The position numbers and the translations under genes were made by a program. Positions 32,810 to 45,346 of a stretch of 64,000 nucleotides of DNA are shown here, one piece after another (the stretch's first letter is position 1; every line of letters begins with the position of its first letter). Source of the stretch: Dipteris shenzhenensis. Its lineage: Eukaryota > Polypodiophyta > Polypodiopsida > Gleicheniales. The notes under the pieces are model-generated. The model did not search any database. It was not told the DNA's origin and saw nothing but the letters and a program-made list of their open reading frames with translations. The stretch is taken from NCBI GenBank assembly GCA_047967505.1, contig CM106538.1; one strand, given 5' to 3'.

Positions 32810-35800
32810 ATGAGGATAGTCAGCTGGAACATACAGGGCCTAGGCGGAGTTTCACACCGTCGCCGTAGGCAACTGATCCGGAATCAGCTTCATCCAGGTG
32901 TCATTGGAGGTGCTATTGATATCCTTTTTATCCAGGAACACAAGTTGGATGCCAGTGATTGCTCTAAGTTTGGCAAACTTCTTTCAAGACATACCTTTTG
33001 GTCGCCTGCTATGGGCACAAGGGGAGGTACTTGCATTTCGGTCTCTCCTTCTATTCTACCCTTGGTTGCTGGTCATGGTATTATCTCCCCCTCTAGAGCT
33101 CAATGGATCATTATGTCGATTGGAGGGTGTAAGATTGGTCTTCTCAATATGTATGCCCCCAACAACAGAGGGGAGCGAGTCTCCTTTTGACAGGAGTTAC
33201 TATCTTGGCCCCCATTGCAGATTCTTGGATCATTGGTGGCGATTTCAACATGGTTGAGTTGCCATCACACAAAAAGGGAGGCAAATAGGGTGGAATTCAT
33301 TCTTTGAGAAGAGCAGCTTGGGATGCCTTCCTCTTTCAGCACAGTGGCATGGACACTTGGTTTGATGATGCCTTTCATGTTATGCCACAATTACTCATGT
33401 ACTCTTGGTCGAACAGGAGAGTACACATGCCCATCCATGCACGTATTGACAAATTCTATGTAGACGATTGGGTACTTGATAGAGGTGGACCTGTATGCAT
33501 TTCTATTGGGGTTACCACTTCATATCATTTTCCAGTGGTGTTACATATTCTTAAGCCTCATGGGAGAGGACGCTCTGCCAGTGTCAAGATTCCCGTTGCT
33601 TTTTATGCAGAGGAGAGCCTCACGGAGGATATTTTACAGATTTGGGTTTCTCACATACAGGGTGGAGTTGTCTGTCCATCTCAAGTAGCTACAGCCTTAT
33701 CCGGAATTAGTGACTATTATCATACAGTCGTTGATTCCAGGAGACGCGAGATTCTCAGACATGAGATTGGTATACGCCAGCAGTTAGCGTCCCTTCAGAA
33801 GGAAGAGCAGAAGAGGCCCACAAATGCTTGGATTCAGAAGCGCCTTGCTGCAGCAAGGGCTCATATACAGATATTGTTGGATCAAAGAGCGGAGTATGCC
33901 TTTCATGCACAGGAATCCTTTTGGATTCAGATGGGTGGCAGGGTCAACAAACACTTTTTCTCTACTCATGGGCCTAGACATAGTAGAGATAGTGTCTCGC
34001 AGCTTGTTGACTCGGACGGGGTGTTACAGTCAGATCTTGATGCCGTCATGCGTGTAGCTTCAGATTTTTTATGCATCCCTTTTTACCATAGATCCGGGCA
34101 CACATGCCATAGATGATGCCAGAGAGGTTATTTGGCAGTGTATCCCTGTATTGGTGAAGGATGAGATGTATGTTTCTCTTGACGCACCTTTCACCAATGC
34201 AGAATTCAAGACTGCATTACTTGCCCTTCACAAGGGCAAGTGCCCAGGTTCGGATGGACTTACCCCTTCTTTTTTTATTACTTTTTGGGAGAAGATTGGT
34301 GATCACATTACATCAGCCCTGCAAGGCGTGTGGGACTCTGGTGAGATGCCTGACTCACTTACAGATGGTCTCATTCATCTCATCCCAAAGGGGGGTAATA
34401 GGAATGTAGTGTCACAATGGAGACCCATCACTCTATTTAGCACTTTTTACAAGATTCTGGTGAAAGCCATCAGTCTGCGGCTACAGGTTTTTCTTCCAGA
34501 TTTGATTCATGACACACAGACAGGGTTTGTGCATGGCAGAAGTATTTTTGATAATATTTCCTCATTATGGGAGGCCTCAGAATGGGCCATGCAGAGCCGC
34601 CAGAGGTTGGCCATTCTACTCTTGGACTTTTAGAAAGCTTACGACACAGTAGACTTGGGATTTTTTAGAGGGTACTCTATCTCGCTTTGGTTTTTCAGAT
34701 GCATGGATTAGAGGAGTATCCTCTCTCTACAGATCAGCCCATAGCCAAGTGATTATTGGGGGCGTAAGAGGGGACAGATTTCAGATCCGTAGATCAGTCC
34801 GCCAGGGATGTCCTCTTGCCCCTTTTTTTTTCTGTTTGTGGCGGAAGCTATGAGTATCTATCTTAGATATCAAGTTGATATTTATGGGCTGAGGCTTCCT
34901 CTCCGCCGGGAAGAAGAGCTCCTGATAGTGAGTTGGCACATGACACGGCTGTTTTTTTGGATGCCTCCCCCAAGACACTCACTTCCTTCCGGACAGCCTT
35001 GGATTTATTTTGCACGGCTGCAGGTGCACACATTAATTGGCATAAATCCAATGGTTTTTGGATTTCCGATGATGACACCCCGGATTGGGGTAATGATATT
35101 GGTTTCACTTGGGTACAAAGGGGTGTCTCCGTCAAATATTTGGGCTGCCAGGCTGGGGTGGGCATGTCTCCTTCACAATAGTTTGCTCCGGTGTTGGAGA
35201 GCATCAGAAGAAAGCTCCTTTTCTGGAGCTCAGCCAAACTTGACTTGGCATCTAGAGTGGTGGTGGTTAACCAGGTTCTTCTAGCCACAGCATGGTTTGT
35301 ATGCTCTTGTTGGTGCCACTGTAGGGATTGTATCACTCAGCTCAAGAGGCCTGTACGAAACTTTTTATGGAGTGGTCTAGATGGCACAACTGATGTTACA
35401 GCCAGGGTGGCTTGGGAGACCTTGATTCTTCCTACAAGAGAAGGAGGTTTGAATATCATCGACCATGATCTATAGTGCAAAGCCTTACTCTGCAAGGTCG
35501 TTGTGAGAGGACTTATGCCAGGGCAAGAGCCTTGGAAGGATTTTTTTCTCAGATGCATACAGTCTCGCACGCCCACTTTAGGAGATGATTGGATGCACAG
35601 TACCAAATGGGTTTTCACCACAGCCCACCTCAGATCTCCTTCTTCCCCTCTTATGGTTGCTATCTTGAAAGCATGGGCCAGCTTCCAGAGTACTCTTCGC
35701 AGGATTCCCCCGTCCACCCGTGAAGAGATTGAAAGGCAGCCTATCATGTGGAACGACAATATTTTGGATGAGCATGGCAGACCACTTGGAGCTTCTCTTT

Positions 35801-37085
35801 ACATGCAATGGCCCAGATGGGAGAGGGGCCCTGCATCTACTGTGGGAACATGGAAAGCTTCAGGAGGCTTCCTGCAAACCGACAAACCCAGGTGGTTCAT
35901 AATCTCAGAGGGAGTGCAGGGAGAGTTCAACAGATTGATGCAGCCTTGCCCTTGGATTAGGTGGACACAGATGACATGCCTATTACTTGTTCCACCTGGA
36001 TGGGGGCATTTTCCAGATCAGGCATTCCTTTGCACGTGATTGCTTTACGTAACACACATGAGGATACCCTAGTCTTTGATGTTTCTTCGGGGGGCAGGCT
36101 GTCCAAATCCACAAATGATATATTGTTGGAGGTACCGTTTCAACCAGTCAGGATAGTGGGCTTCATGGAGCATGGCTCTCTTCACAGTGGTACTTGGATC
36201 CTGACCCACTACTCATTGCCCTGGGCTCATGGAGGCTGTGGTTCTATGGAGGTGTCCCAATTTTGCAATGGGACCCTGGGGAATGGGAGTGGTTAGATGA
36301 AGGGCACCAAGAGAAGGGCATCCCCTTCTTTCGTTACACGGTCAGTAATGCCAGGAAATTCCAGCTCAGCTGTAGGGGTTGGAGGCCCAGCAGAGCTCCT
36401 CATTGGGAGAATTATCAAATTTCTGCAGACTTGCAGAAATTTTTTTGGCAGAGGCTCTGGAAATCCCATCGGAATAGAAAATTCACTCTTCTTTTGGCTT
36501 TCTATTCATGGTGGGATAGCAGTGAACCATTGGAGATATAGGTTCCGGGCTGACCCTACTTGCCCTCGTTGCCTTTCTGCTTCGGAGACCGCCCGTACAG
36601 CACTGCCTTTGAAATTGCAGACAGGCGAGAATCATATGGAAGGGGATTGCAAGACTTCTCAGCACTTTTGTTCACCTCCCCTTCTATATGACCTGGGGAT
36701 CAGTGGCTTGGCTCACTCTTTCAGGGCCCCAGGTTTTCTTTGAGAGACGTGACTCGTCTTGGGCTCTACACATCCGACGACACCTTGTGGAGTCGTGCTC
36801 TTTAGATGATGTTCCGGCCACTCTCTTCAGGGCTGCTCATTCCTCGGTTAACTCTCCATGGGAGGTTGTAGCTAGCATTGCAGCATGGCACATTTGGAGA
36901 GCCAAATGCACTGAGGCTATGGAGGGTTCTCAGGTTTACCCTTCTCAGATCTTGGCCAGTATACTTGGACAGATACAGTACACACTCTGATGGCCACATG
37001 GGCGACCATGCACGGATCCTCTTGAGCAGCCTCCTCCAGGAGAGTTACTTTTCTCAGGATTTGGAGAGACTCTCCCTTCGTTGCT
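32810..37085 (+). pseudogene. LINE-B ORF2 (endonuclease-RT-zf-RVT)
   Basis: Starts at an ATG with MRIVSWNIQGLGG, the usual start of plant L1 endonucleases, followed by FIQEHKL, LLNMYAPN and GGDFNMVE. A stop or frameshift falls near 33190 and 33290. 33304-34116 covers the end of the endonuclease and the linker. RT begins near 34151 (GKCPGSDGL, WRPITL, TGFVHGRSI, LLLDF then TAG at 34631). The catalytic motif reads LAHDTAVF at 34936-34944, so the first Asp of ADD is His. A zf-RVT domain is recognisable near 36440-36640 (WLSIHGGIAVNHW, CPRCLSASET). At least six frame breaks. Not functional. Confidence 0.85.
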
Positions 37086-37220
37086 GAGACTTCTACAGGG
37101 TTGAGTTGGCATTTTCAGCCTCAGCCTTGGTTTCTTTCTACCTCATTCTTCTGAGGTATTTTTTATTACATGCTTAGCATGTTGTATTTCCGCACAGAGC
37201 TTGCTCTAGCGAGTTTCTTT

Positions 37221-37431
37221 CAATGGCCGTGGGGATAGAAAAATCTATATAAAGGTACCATGTGCCCTCGGGTCGTCGCCATAGCAGTTACAACCAAACT
37301 GTCAAAATTCTATCGAAAATCTCCTAGCCCCCTTCCCTCCTCCAAATAGCAATTCAACACTTAGTGCATGTCCTCATGCCCCTCCTATTCTACTGATTCC
37401 CTCCTCACTCAGTTGCCATCCTTTTTTCCTA
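37221..37431 (+). other. Gypsy-2 leader before gag
   Basis: Non-coding. A TATATAAAGG motif lies at 37243 and a C/T-rich stretch precedes the gag ATG. Confidence 0.45.
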
Positions 37432-38171
37432 TGGACCCGGAGAACGAGTTTTTTGAGTTTGAGACAGGAGCTTGACCTCCACCCCCAACCCCCTATCTCG
37501 CAAGCCACCGGTCCCTCCAACTCACAGAGAATGCCCTCGGCCATGATCCGTATGCCTCCAACTTCCCAGCATAGAACATGATGTATGCAAATGTTGGAGC
37601 AGCCCAAGGGATGCAAACAGGTATGCATAATGTAGCAACAGGTAGCCTTGCTTTGGGAAATATGCAAAATTTGGGTGCTGGTCTGAATAGTACAGCTTTT
37701 CCTAATGCTAGTAGTGTGGGGGATAGAGTGAGTGCTGCTGTCCCTTTTGCCCAGGCACCTGTTTATGACAATTTGGCACCTCAAGGGAAGTTGAAGGACT
37801 TTAAAGAGGCAGGTGAGCCATAAAATTTGAGACATTCAGTGGGGTGCAAGACAAACTTAAGGCCTTGACCTTTTTGCAGCAGTTCGATGCAGCCTACACA
37901 AGAGGGAATTTCACAGAGTCATCCAAAGCACGCCGGGCTGCAAGTTTTCTAAAGGGGAATGCACTTCAGTGGTGGACAACTATGCGTATGCAAAACACTG
38001 CACCAAACATGTGGGTAGGTTTCAAGCATGTGTTTTCAGCCACGTGGCTTACCACGACTTTTAAAGTGGCTATCATGATTGCTTGGCATGAGCTGAATTC
38101 CAATACTTGCCGTAATTTAGAGGAGTATAACAGCAAGTTTTGGGCGGCTTTGTTGCCCGTTAGCTCCTACC
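37432..38171 (+). pseudogene. Gypsy-2 gag, N-terminal part
   Basis: Starts MDPENEFFEFE and continues through two early stops (TGA, TAG, each one transition from a sense codon) into a glycine/alanine/methionine-rich stretch. Then comes the gag core: KFETFSG, LQQFDAAY, FLKGNALQWW and NLEEYNSKFW, the retrotransposon gag signature of Ty3/gypsy. It is broken at 38171 by copia-4 within the 5-bp target CTACC and resumes in the same frame at 44039. Confidence 0.82.
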
Positions 38172-38427
38172 TGAAGGAATAGGAAGTGAGTGAGAGCAAG
38201 AGAGATTTAGAGAGCAGGAAGCTTGCAATAGAATAGAGTGTAAAGAGTACAACTCAAAGTGAGAAAAGATAAGGTTTTGTCCTAGTGACAAAACCTTAGT
38301 AGTCACTAACCATAGTTAGTGAACTAACTGCGGTTAGGGGGAAAAACCTCTTAAAGAGGGAAAAGTGCCCCTAACTAGCTTATTATATTACATTGGTCAC
38401 TGCTGAATTATATCTATAATTCTAACA
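38172..38427 (-). repeat. 3' LTR of copia-4
   Basis: On the minus strand begins TGTTAGAATTATAG and ends ATTCCTTCA. It lacks 19 bp present in the 5' copy. Confidence 0.93.
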
Positions 38428-38439
38428 CCCCCCTGCAGT
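38428..38439 (-). other. Polypurine tract of copia-4
   Basis: Minus strand CTGCAGGGGGG directly before the 3' LTR. Confidence 0.85.
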
Positions 38440-38462
38440 GCCAATGTCATGTACAAGGCTGA

Positions 38463-41400
38463 TCAATCGCCAAACGGATATAAGTTCAGGGCACTGCGAA
38501 ATGCCTCAAACTTTTCACGTGGTAGTGCTTTGGTGAAAATATCTGCAACGTTGTCATGTGTGGACACAAAGATCATACTGATCTCTCCTGCATGCAACTT
38601 CTCTCTGACGTAGTGATAGTGAACCTCAATGTGCTTCGTGCGAGCATGAAACACTGGATTCTTTGCCACTGCAATGGCACTCTGACTATCAGTGAGAATT
38701 GGAGAAGGACCCTCCAAAGACAGATGAAGATCAGCAAATAAACGTCTCAGCCAGACACATTCAACTGTTGCTGTGAAAGCTGCCCTGTACTCAGCTTCAC
38801 ATGATGAGGTAGCCACTGTAGATTGTTTCTTGCTCAGCCATGAAATGCAAGACTTACCCAAAAAGAAACAATTGCCACTAGTGGACTGCCTAGTGTCATA
38901 ATCACCAGCCCAATCTGAATCACTGTAGGCATGCATCTGCAAGTCACCCCCCCTGGGAAATAGTAAGCCAAAAGATTTTGTGCCCTGCAAATAACGGAAG
39001 ATGCGCTTAACTGCCTGCCAATGCATAGTTTTTGGGCTGTGCATGTACCTGCTCACCTGAGATACTGCAAACTGAATATCAGGTCTAGTGTTGCAGAGAT
39101 ATATGAGGCATCCAACAGCTTGACTGTAAAGTGTGGCATCAACTGATTCTCCTGCATCATGCATTGTGAGTTTCAGCCCCGGCTCCATAGGAGTGGCTAT
39201 GGGCTTACACTCTTGCATGTTAAATCTGTCCAAGAGTTTCTGTACATACTTGGACTGAGACATAACAGTGCCACGTCTCTCATGAGAGAACTGGATCCCC
39301 AAATAAAAGTGAAGCAGCCCCAAATCTGACATGTCAAAGTTGGTCTGCAAATCAGCTTTGAAATCTGCAATTTTTTCTTCATTGGACCCTGTGAGCAGTA
39401 AGTCATCGACATAAAGAAGGATGACTAATATTTCCCCCCCATCCATCTTGATGTAGAGGGTGCTCTCAGTAGGACTATTGTGCAGCCCCTTGCTGGTCAA
39501 AAAGGCATGTATCTTAGCATACCATGCACGAGGGGCCTGTTTCAGCCCATATAAAGCTTTATTGAGTTTGCATACTTGAAGTGCATTTGCTGTAATTTCA
39601 AAGCCCGGAGGTGGTTTGACATACACCTCTTCCAGCAAGTCCCCATTTAAGAAGGCTGTTTTTATGTCCAACTGATGAACATTCCACTCAAAATGTGCAG
39701 CCATTGCAATTACTGATCGGATGGTGGTCATCCGGGATGTAGGAGCAAATGTCTCCTCATAATCTATGCCCTTTTTCTGAGCATAGCCCTTAGCAACCAG
39801 CCTGGCCTTATATCTGTCAATGGAGCCATCTGGCTTCCGTTTGACTTTAAATACCCATCGTGTGCCAATAGCATGTTTACCCTGTGGCAAGTCCACAACA
39901 TCCCAAGTCTGATTTTTTGCAATGGACTGCAACTCATCGTGCATGGCATTCATCCAATGCACATTACCTTTTGCTTCTTCAAATGTGGCAGGCTCCTCCT
40001 CATCAAGGAGAGTACCTGCATATGCTGATTCAACTGAATTAGCACCTTCCATGTGCCTTGCTGCACTGCGAGTCCTGCCAGGTAACGGAGCATCAAGTTT
40101 ACTCTCCCTGAGAGTCTGTAACAGCCAGTTTGGGACTGTTTTTGCTGCATGTATGTCTGCAATTTCTTGCTGCACCACTTGTTCCACTGCCTGTGGAGGA
40201 GGCAAGACATCTTGTGGCGGAACTGAAGCATTTGAAGGTTGCTGTAAATTCTGATTTGGATCAGAAAAATCAGCAGAGGAACCCAAAGCAATGGGTAGCA
40301 ACCCTTGAAAGACATCCTCTGAAGATGAAGGCATTTGAAATTCAGCCTGAGTGTGAGCTGAATTTTCAGAAAATATCACATCTCTACTTACAATGATTTT
40401 GCGTGTAGCAGGATTGTAGAGACGATACCCCTTGCTTTCTGCACTGTATCCAACAAATATGCATTTGATGGCTTTATCTGACAATTTGTGCCTAAATTCA
40501 ACTGGCACATGTGCATAGGCAAGGCATCCAAAGACTCGGAAGTGATCCACTGAAGGCTTCTTGTCATTCCAGACCTCAAAAGGAGTTTTTGTTTTTAAAG
40601 CCTTAGTGGGAGCCCTGTTCAAAATGTAATTGGCACACATCAAACCCTCTAGCCAGAATTTATGAGGCATGTGTTTGCTTTTCAGCATACATCTGTCCAT
40701 CTCCATGAGGGTTCTATTTTTCCTCTCAGCTTTGCCATTTTGCTAAGGGGTCAGCCTGACTGTGAGCTGATGCACAATACCCTTTTGCTTGAGAAAAGCA
40801 TCAAATTCTGCAGATAGGTATTCCCCACCTCTATCCGTGCGTAATGTCTGTATCCTGAGTCCGGTTTCATTTTCAACCATGGCTGAAAAGTGTTTAAATA
40901 CCGTGAACACTTCAGATTTCTTTTTCAGCCCATAAACCCAAGTAAAATTGGAGTAGTCATCAATAAATGTGACAAAGTAGAGATGACCACCCAATGACGG
41001 AGTCCTCATGGGACCACAGACATCACTGTGTATAAGCTGCAATTTGCGAACAGCTTTAACTGAACCATCCTTCTTGAAGGGGAATCTATGCATCTTACCT
41101 AAAATGCACCCTTCACAGGCATGTGGAGGAGGTATCTCAAGAGGTGGCAATGCATCAACCATTGAAAATTTCTGAAGTGTCATTAAGCTGTTGTAATGCA
41201 TGTGGCCATATCTCGCATGCCATAATTCTGCATTTTGCATGACAGCTGTAGGAGTAGAAACTGCCAGAGCATGGGCTGCTCTTTTCTCAAAAATATCAAG
41301 CTGAAAAAGCCCACGCAGCAGAGTACCAGATAACATTAAGGCATAGTTAGCTTCCCTGTCTCGGACAGCACATTTGTCATCCTCAAAGATGACCTGAAAT

Positions 41401-42805
41401 CCCCCTCTGTTAAGAGTGGACACTGAAAGGAGATTTTTGGTTATGCCAAGCACATATAAGACATCAGAAAGTCTGAAAATTGAGCCATCAATTGCAGTGA
41501 GCTCAACTTCTCCTGTGCCACGTACTGAATATGAGGAGTTGTTGGCACAAGTGACTTTCTTACCAACAGGAGGTGGATGCAAGGAAGTAAAAAGACACTT
41601 CCTAGAAGTGATGTGCTTGGATGCACCGCTATCAAAATACCATGTGTTCAGTGTTTCATTAACACTGAAAGCAGATGCATCTGTAGAAGAGTCAAAGCTG
41701 CAAGTCAAAAAAGCATATGTATCATCACTGCAAGAGGCTGTACTATCCCAAGCATCTGGAACAGCCAACCTAGAATCTGAAATGCAAGATAAAAAGGCAT
41801 AATCTTGACCAACAAAGTTGGCTGTAGCATCCCCACTATCAGATGCACAAGGGGCTGAATCTGAAACAGCCATTCCTGAGCTGTTTTTCTTTTCTTTTGC
41901 AATCCTTTTCCTGCATTCTGCTATGTGATGACCTGGCTTTTTGCAGTAGTGACAAAAACCCTTCTTTTTGGGCTTACTTGCATCACTTTTAGCCTTTTGT
42001 GAAGGCTGTCCTGACCCACTGGAAGGCTGATTTGCTGCTGTCTTTGCCTGTCCCTTTGTTTTTGATTTAAATTTTGAGAGCATGGCTTGTTCACCTGCAC
42101 GTGAAGCCAAATTTTTCCTGGTCTGCTCTTCCTGAAGCAGAAGTCCTATCAACTCATGAAAAGTGAGAGGATTTGCACCCCCCCTCAATGATAAATTCAG
42201 CGAAGTGTGAAAGTTGAGATAAGACTCAGGAAGAGAATTCAGAGTGGTTGTAATCATCTCTGAATCAGGAACAATTTCATCTATGTTTAACAATTGCTCT
42301 CTGAGATCCTGTAGCTTTGTGAGGTGGACTGACATGGAGTCACCCTCCTCCATATGTGTATTGCTCAACTCTCTTTTTAAGAGAGATACCCTGGCATCAT
42401 TCCGTGCTGCATACATGCTTTCCAAAATATCCCACGCTGCCCTGGAGGTCTTACACGACCGGATATGCGGAATGATTGATCTTTTCACTGAAAGAGAGAT
42501 GCATGACAAGGCTAAGGCATCCCGTGAATCCCATCTTTTCTGCTCTGGAGTATTGACTGTAGCTGCACCAACAATTGTCCTGCAGCTGCACCCTGTGCAC
42601 GACCTCTTCCACCTCCTTGCTGAGGAGGGGTAGCAGGTGCAATATCTGCTGGTCGGATTTCATCCCCATTGACATAATCCCATAAATTGCGAGAAATCAG
42701 AATATTACGTACCATGAAACTCCAGAGGGAGTAGTTGGTACCATCCAACTTGTCTTCCTGTGAAAGACCACCGAACTGGAACTCATTCTGATTTTGATGG
42801 GCCAT
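38463..42805 (-). pseudogene. Copia-4 gag-pol, two lesions
   Basis: A complete copia polyprotein broken twice. Gag starts at 42805 (MAHQNQNEF) with KLDGTNYSLWS. A frameshift lies near 42580. From 42509 to 38463 one frame of 1,349 codons has a single TAG at 40743-40745. In order it holds the zinc knuckle CHYCKKPGHHIAEC, protease WYFDSGASKH, pre-integrase HARYGHM...CEGCILGK, and an integrase with HSDVCG, RTDRGGEY and the E of KAERKNR just after the TAG. Then follow reverse transcriptase with YVDDLL and RNase H with DSDWAGD, EAEYRA, TDSQSA and FTKALPREKF. All catalytic residues I can check are present. The TAG differs from the expected CAG (Gln) by one transition. Confidence 0.93.
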
Positions 42806-43359
42806 ATCTGAGAAAGAGATTGAAGCAGATACAAAGCTGAATTCCCTTACTGGGAATAAAATGCACAACTCCCAAAAACACAGCCAAGCACGGGCTGTAT
42901 ATGCAACTTAGATTTCTGTACTTGAGCTGTCAGCAATCTGTCCAAGCATCAAACACTCTCCAAAATCTGCCAAAAGTGTTCCAAACACTCCAAGAAAGGC
43001 AGTATGTACTGAATACTCCAAAAAATGCTCTCTCAACACAAAAGCCCCAATTTGTGGCTAGAAATTGCAGCCAGAAAGGGGCAAAATTACTAAAAACCCC
43101 AAATCTGCAATTTTTAAACAAAAGCCCCAAATTTCAGACTAGATCTGCAATTTTGCTCCAGATGTAGCTCCAAAATTGCACAATGATTGCAATGTCTGCA
43201 ATATGCAAAATGCCCCAAATGTACTCCCAAACAACTGAACCAAACTATGGTTTTCTGCAAGATGTGCCTACCAAAGAACACCTGTGGCTGAAGGCAACCT
43301 GTGTAAATCTGCAAGTACAGATCTGAAAATGCAGAAATGCACACAAATCTGTGAAGAGT

Positions 43360-43680
43360 GCAGGTGGTACGGTACAGTACTAACTGTACGGTGGTACGGT
43401 ACAGTACGGACTGTACGGTACAGTTTGTACGATCAGTACGACAAGATTGTCCAAGTGCTCCTGCTCAAGTACGGCGATGTACGGATGGCGATGTACGGAA
43501 TCTTGCGCAGGTACGATGACCTGCACTGTGCTGTACGGGCGATCTGTACGGAGCAACGACGATCTATACGGGAGCAGTACGGATGTTTTACGGGAGCTGT
43601 ACGGAGGTATTACGGGAGCTATACGACACTATGCGTCAGGATTCCGTACAGTCGTACGGACTGTACGGACAGGTTGGAGT
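43360..43680 (-). repeat. GTAC-core array in copia-4 leader
   Basis: By eye about 22 GTAC cores in 310 bases, here mainly as GGTACGG, CTGTACGG and AGTACGG on the plus strand, that is CCGTAC on the element's own strand. The flanks differ from copia-1 and -2, so the array was reshaped while the core was kept. Confidence 0.85.
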
Positions 43681-43745
43681 AGACTAAAGCTTGAGGCTAA
43701 GCGCTGGAACTGAAGGGAGCAATGAGCTCAAAGCTCTTGAACCTA

Positions 43746-43756
43746 CTCTGATACCA
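43746..43756 (-). other. Primer-binding site, initiator tRNA-Met
   Basis: Minus strand TGGTATCAGAG, two bases after the 5' LTR end. Confidence 0.9.
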
Positions 43757-43758
43757 AA

Positions 43759-44033
43759 TGAAGGAATAGGAAGTGAGTGAGAGCAAGAGAGATTTAGAGA
43801 GTAGGAAGCTTGGAAGCTGAAGACGTAGTTGCAATAGAATAGAGTGTAAAGAGTACAACTCAAAGTGAGAAAAGATAAGGTTTTGTCCTAGTGACAAAAC
43901 CTTAGTAGTCACTAACCATAGTTAGTGAACTAACTGCGGTTAGGGGGAAAAACCTCTTAAAGAGGGAAAAGTGCCTCTAACTAGCTTATTATATTACATT
44001 GGTCACTACTGAATTATATCTATAATTCTAACA
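43759..44033 (-). repeat. 5' LTR of copia-4
   Basis: 275 bp. Same as the 3' LTR plus 19 bp near AGCTTGGAAGCTGAAG. Confidence 0.93.
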
Positions 44034-44430
44034 CTACCGGCTTGTTCCTTTCACTGAGCAGGTTGAGAAATATTGTTACGGGCTGCCTAAGGAGTTGAGA
44101 GACTACTGCACGAAGACTGAAGTCTCCAATATGTCTTAGCTTATCGAGAATGCTAGCACGGCATATGCTTTGATGCAGGGGAGGACTTCTGGGTTCAAAG
44201 GTGGACAGAAGCAGGAATCTAAGAATGGATCTCGCGGATAAGTCTAATAGAAAAGCTAATCGTCAAAAGGCTGAATGTAATCGTTTGTCTCCAGAGGAAC
44301 GACACGCTTTATATGAAGCTGGCAAATGTTTTATTTGCAAAGAGGAGGGACATCGGTCCCGACCGTAAGAGGAAGGAGTCGGCTGGTGACTCAGATGAGC
44401 CACGGAATGTTCCAAAGGGCAAGAGTTCCT
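44034..44430 (+). pseudogene. Gypsy-2 gag, C-terminal part
   Basis: Continues gag after the CTACC duplication: VEKYCYGLPKELRDYC, a TAG where CAG is likely, then LSPEERHALYEAGKCFICKEEGHR. The zinc knuckle is cut after its histidine by a small deletion. No protease follows. Confidence 0.78.
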
Positions 44431-45346
44431 AATTCCATAGCGGGTTGTTTACGGCTCATTTTGCATAGCGTTGTATACAAGTACTTGTAAAAAGAATTTT
44501 GTATGGCAGAGTCTGCCACTCTTTTTGGCATCCGATTCTGGATGATGTATACGGTTTGCAAGATGGTGTTTTCCCTGCTACTTTTGGATGCTCTTTTGTC
44601 ATGAGGTTTCGACAAAATGAGATTGCTATTTTTGTCATGAGGTTTCGATAAAAATAAGAATGCTATTTTTGCCATGAGGTTTTGGTAAAATATGCATGTT
44701 ATTCTTGTCATGAGGATTCGACAAGATGGGAATGCTCTTTTTTGTCATGTGGTTTCGACAAAAAGAGAATGGATTCCCCTAGACCTTGGTTCCGGATGCG
44801 CAATTCCTGGAAGTGGTCTATGTCGTGCATCATTGGCCGCGATGTACGTCACACGTGGTGTACTAGTCACAGTGGGTGTACTAGTCGCTTGGTTTGCAAT
44901 GCTATACGTATTTGTTATCTGTAGCTCTACAAATCGTATATGCATTGTTGGTGATCTGTTGGCGGCATGGTTGGCTGTCCACTCAAATTTGGATTTGATA
45001 TCTCAGCTACTTCAAATGTTCATGATGTACAACTAGTGTGGGTCTGAAGAGATCGCCACAGGTGGGTAAAGCATGCATGAACTATTCCTGGGAAGTACAG
45101 TCTGAGTATCTATGTGCATGCATTAAGTGTTTACATATGCTCATGATGTACCATTGGCAGTGGGTCCTTAGGGATGGCCATACGTGAGGTGGATCGGACA
45201 TCGTCGGGAGCATATTGTTTGTGTATGCATGTATGCATGTATGTGGAATGTTTGCTTGTCTTTTGCCTGACAAACATTGTAGTGTTTCCACTTGGTTTTC
45301 TTTTGCAGGCAATCAAGGACATTTGCCTTCTTTCAAGAGGGGGGTA
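44431..45346 (+). other. Gypsy-2 3' non-coding region
   Basis: No coding sequence. It holds five hairpin repeats (44595-44772), GTATGCAT repeats near 45220, and a polypurine tract AAGAGGGGGG at 45335-45344 before the 3' LTR. Confidence 0.65.
44595..44772 (+). repeat. Five 36-37-bp hairpin repeats
   Basis: Units start at 44595, 44631, 44668, 44704 and 44741. Each reads TTTGTCATGAGGTTTCGACA with small changes. TTTGTC and GACAAA can pair around a loop of about 10 bases, and changes in the third unit partly keep the pairing. Confidence 0.88.

Larger units (their letters stand above)
28614..37220 (+). mobile_element. LINE-B, L1-type element, 5'-truncated
   Basis: Plant L1-like LINE with the end of ORF1 and a whole but broken ORF2, inserted in the gypsy-2 LTR or leader. 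It is interrupted by a 3.07-kb insert at 29169-32239. Its 3' end ACAGAGCTTGCTCTAGCGAG matches the minus-strand copy at 60830-63230. Confidence 0.85.
38172..44033 (-). mobile_element. Copia-4, nearly intact full-length copia
   Basis: A 5.86-kb element on the minus strand inside gypsy-2 gag. The 3' LTR is 38172-38427 and the 5' LTR 43759-44033. The primer site is at 43746-43756 and the polypurine tract next to 38428. The target duplication CTACC is exact (38167-38171, 44034-44038). Apart from a 19-bp indel the LTRs differ at about three positions, making it one of the youngest insertions here. It has a GTAC-rich leader like copia-1 and -2. Confidence 0.94.

Noticed and set aside
32323-32868. 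Several overlapping short frames on both strands
   Set aside because: They overlap the LINE-B ORF1-ORF2 junction and have no independent motif.
45220-45245. GTATGCAT repeats as a regulatory RY array
   Set aside because: Only about three adjacent copies of a simple repeat, too few to support a function.
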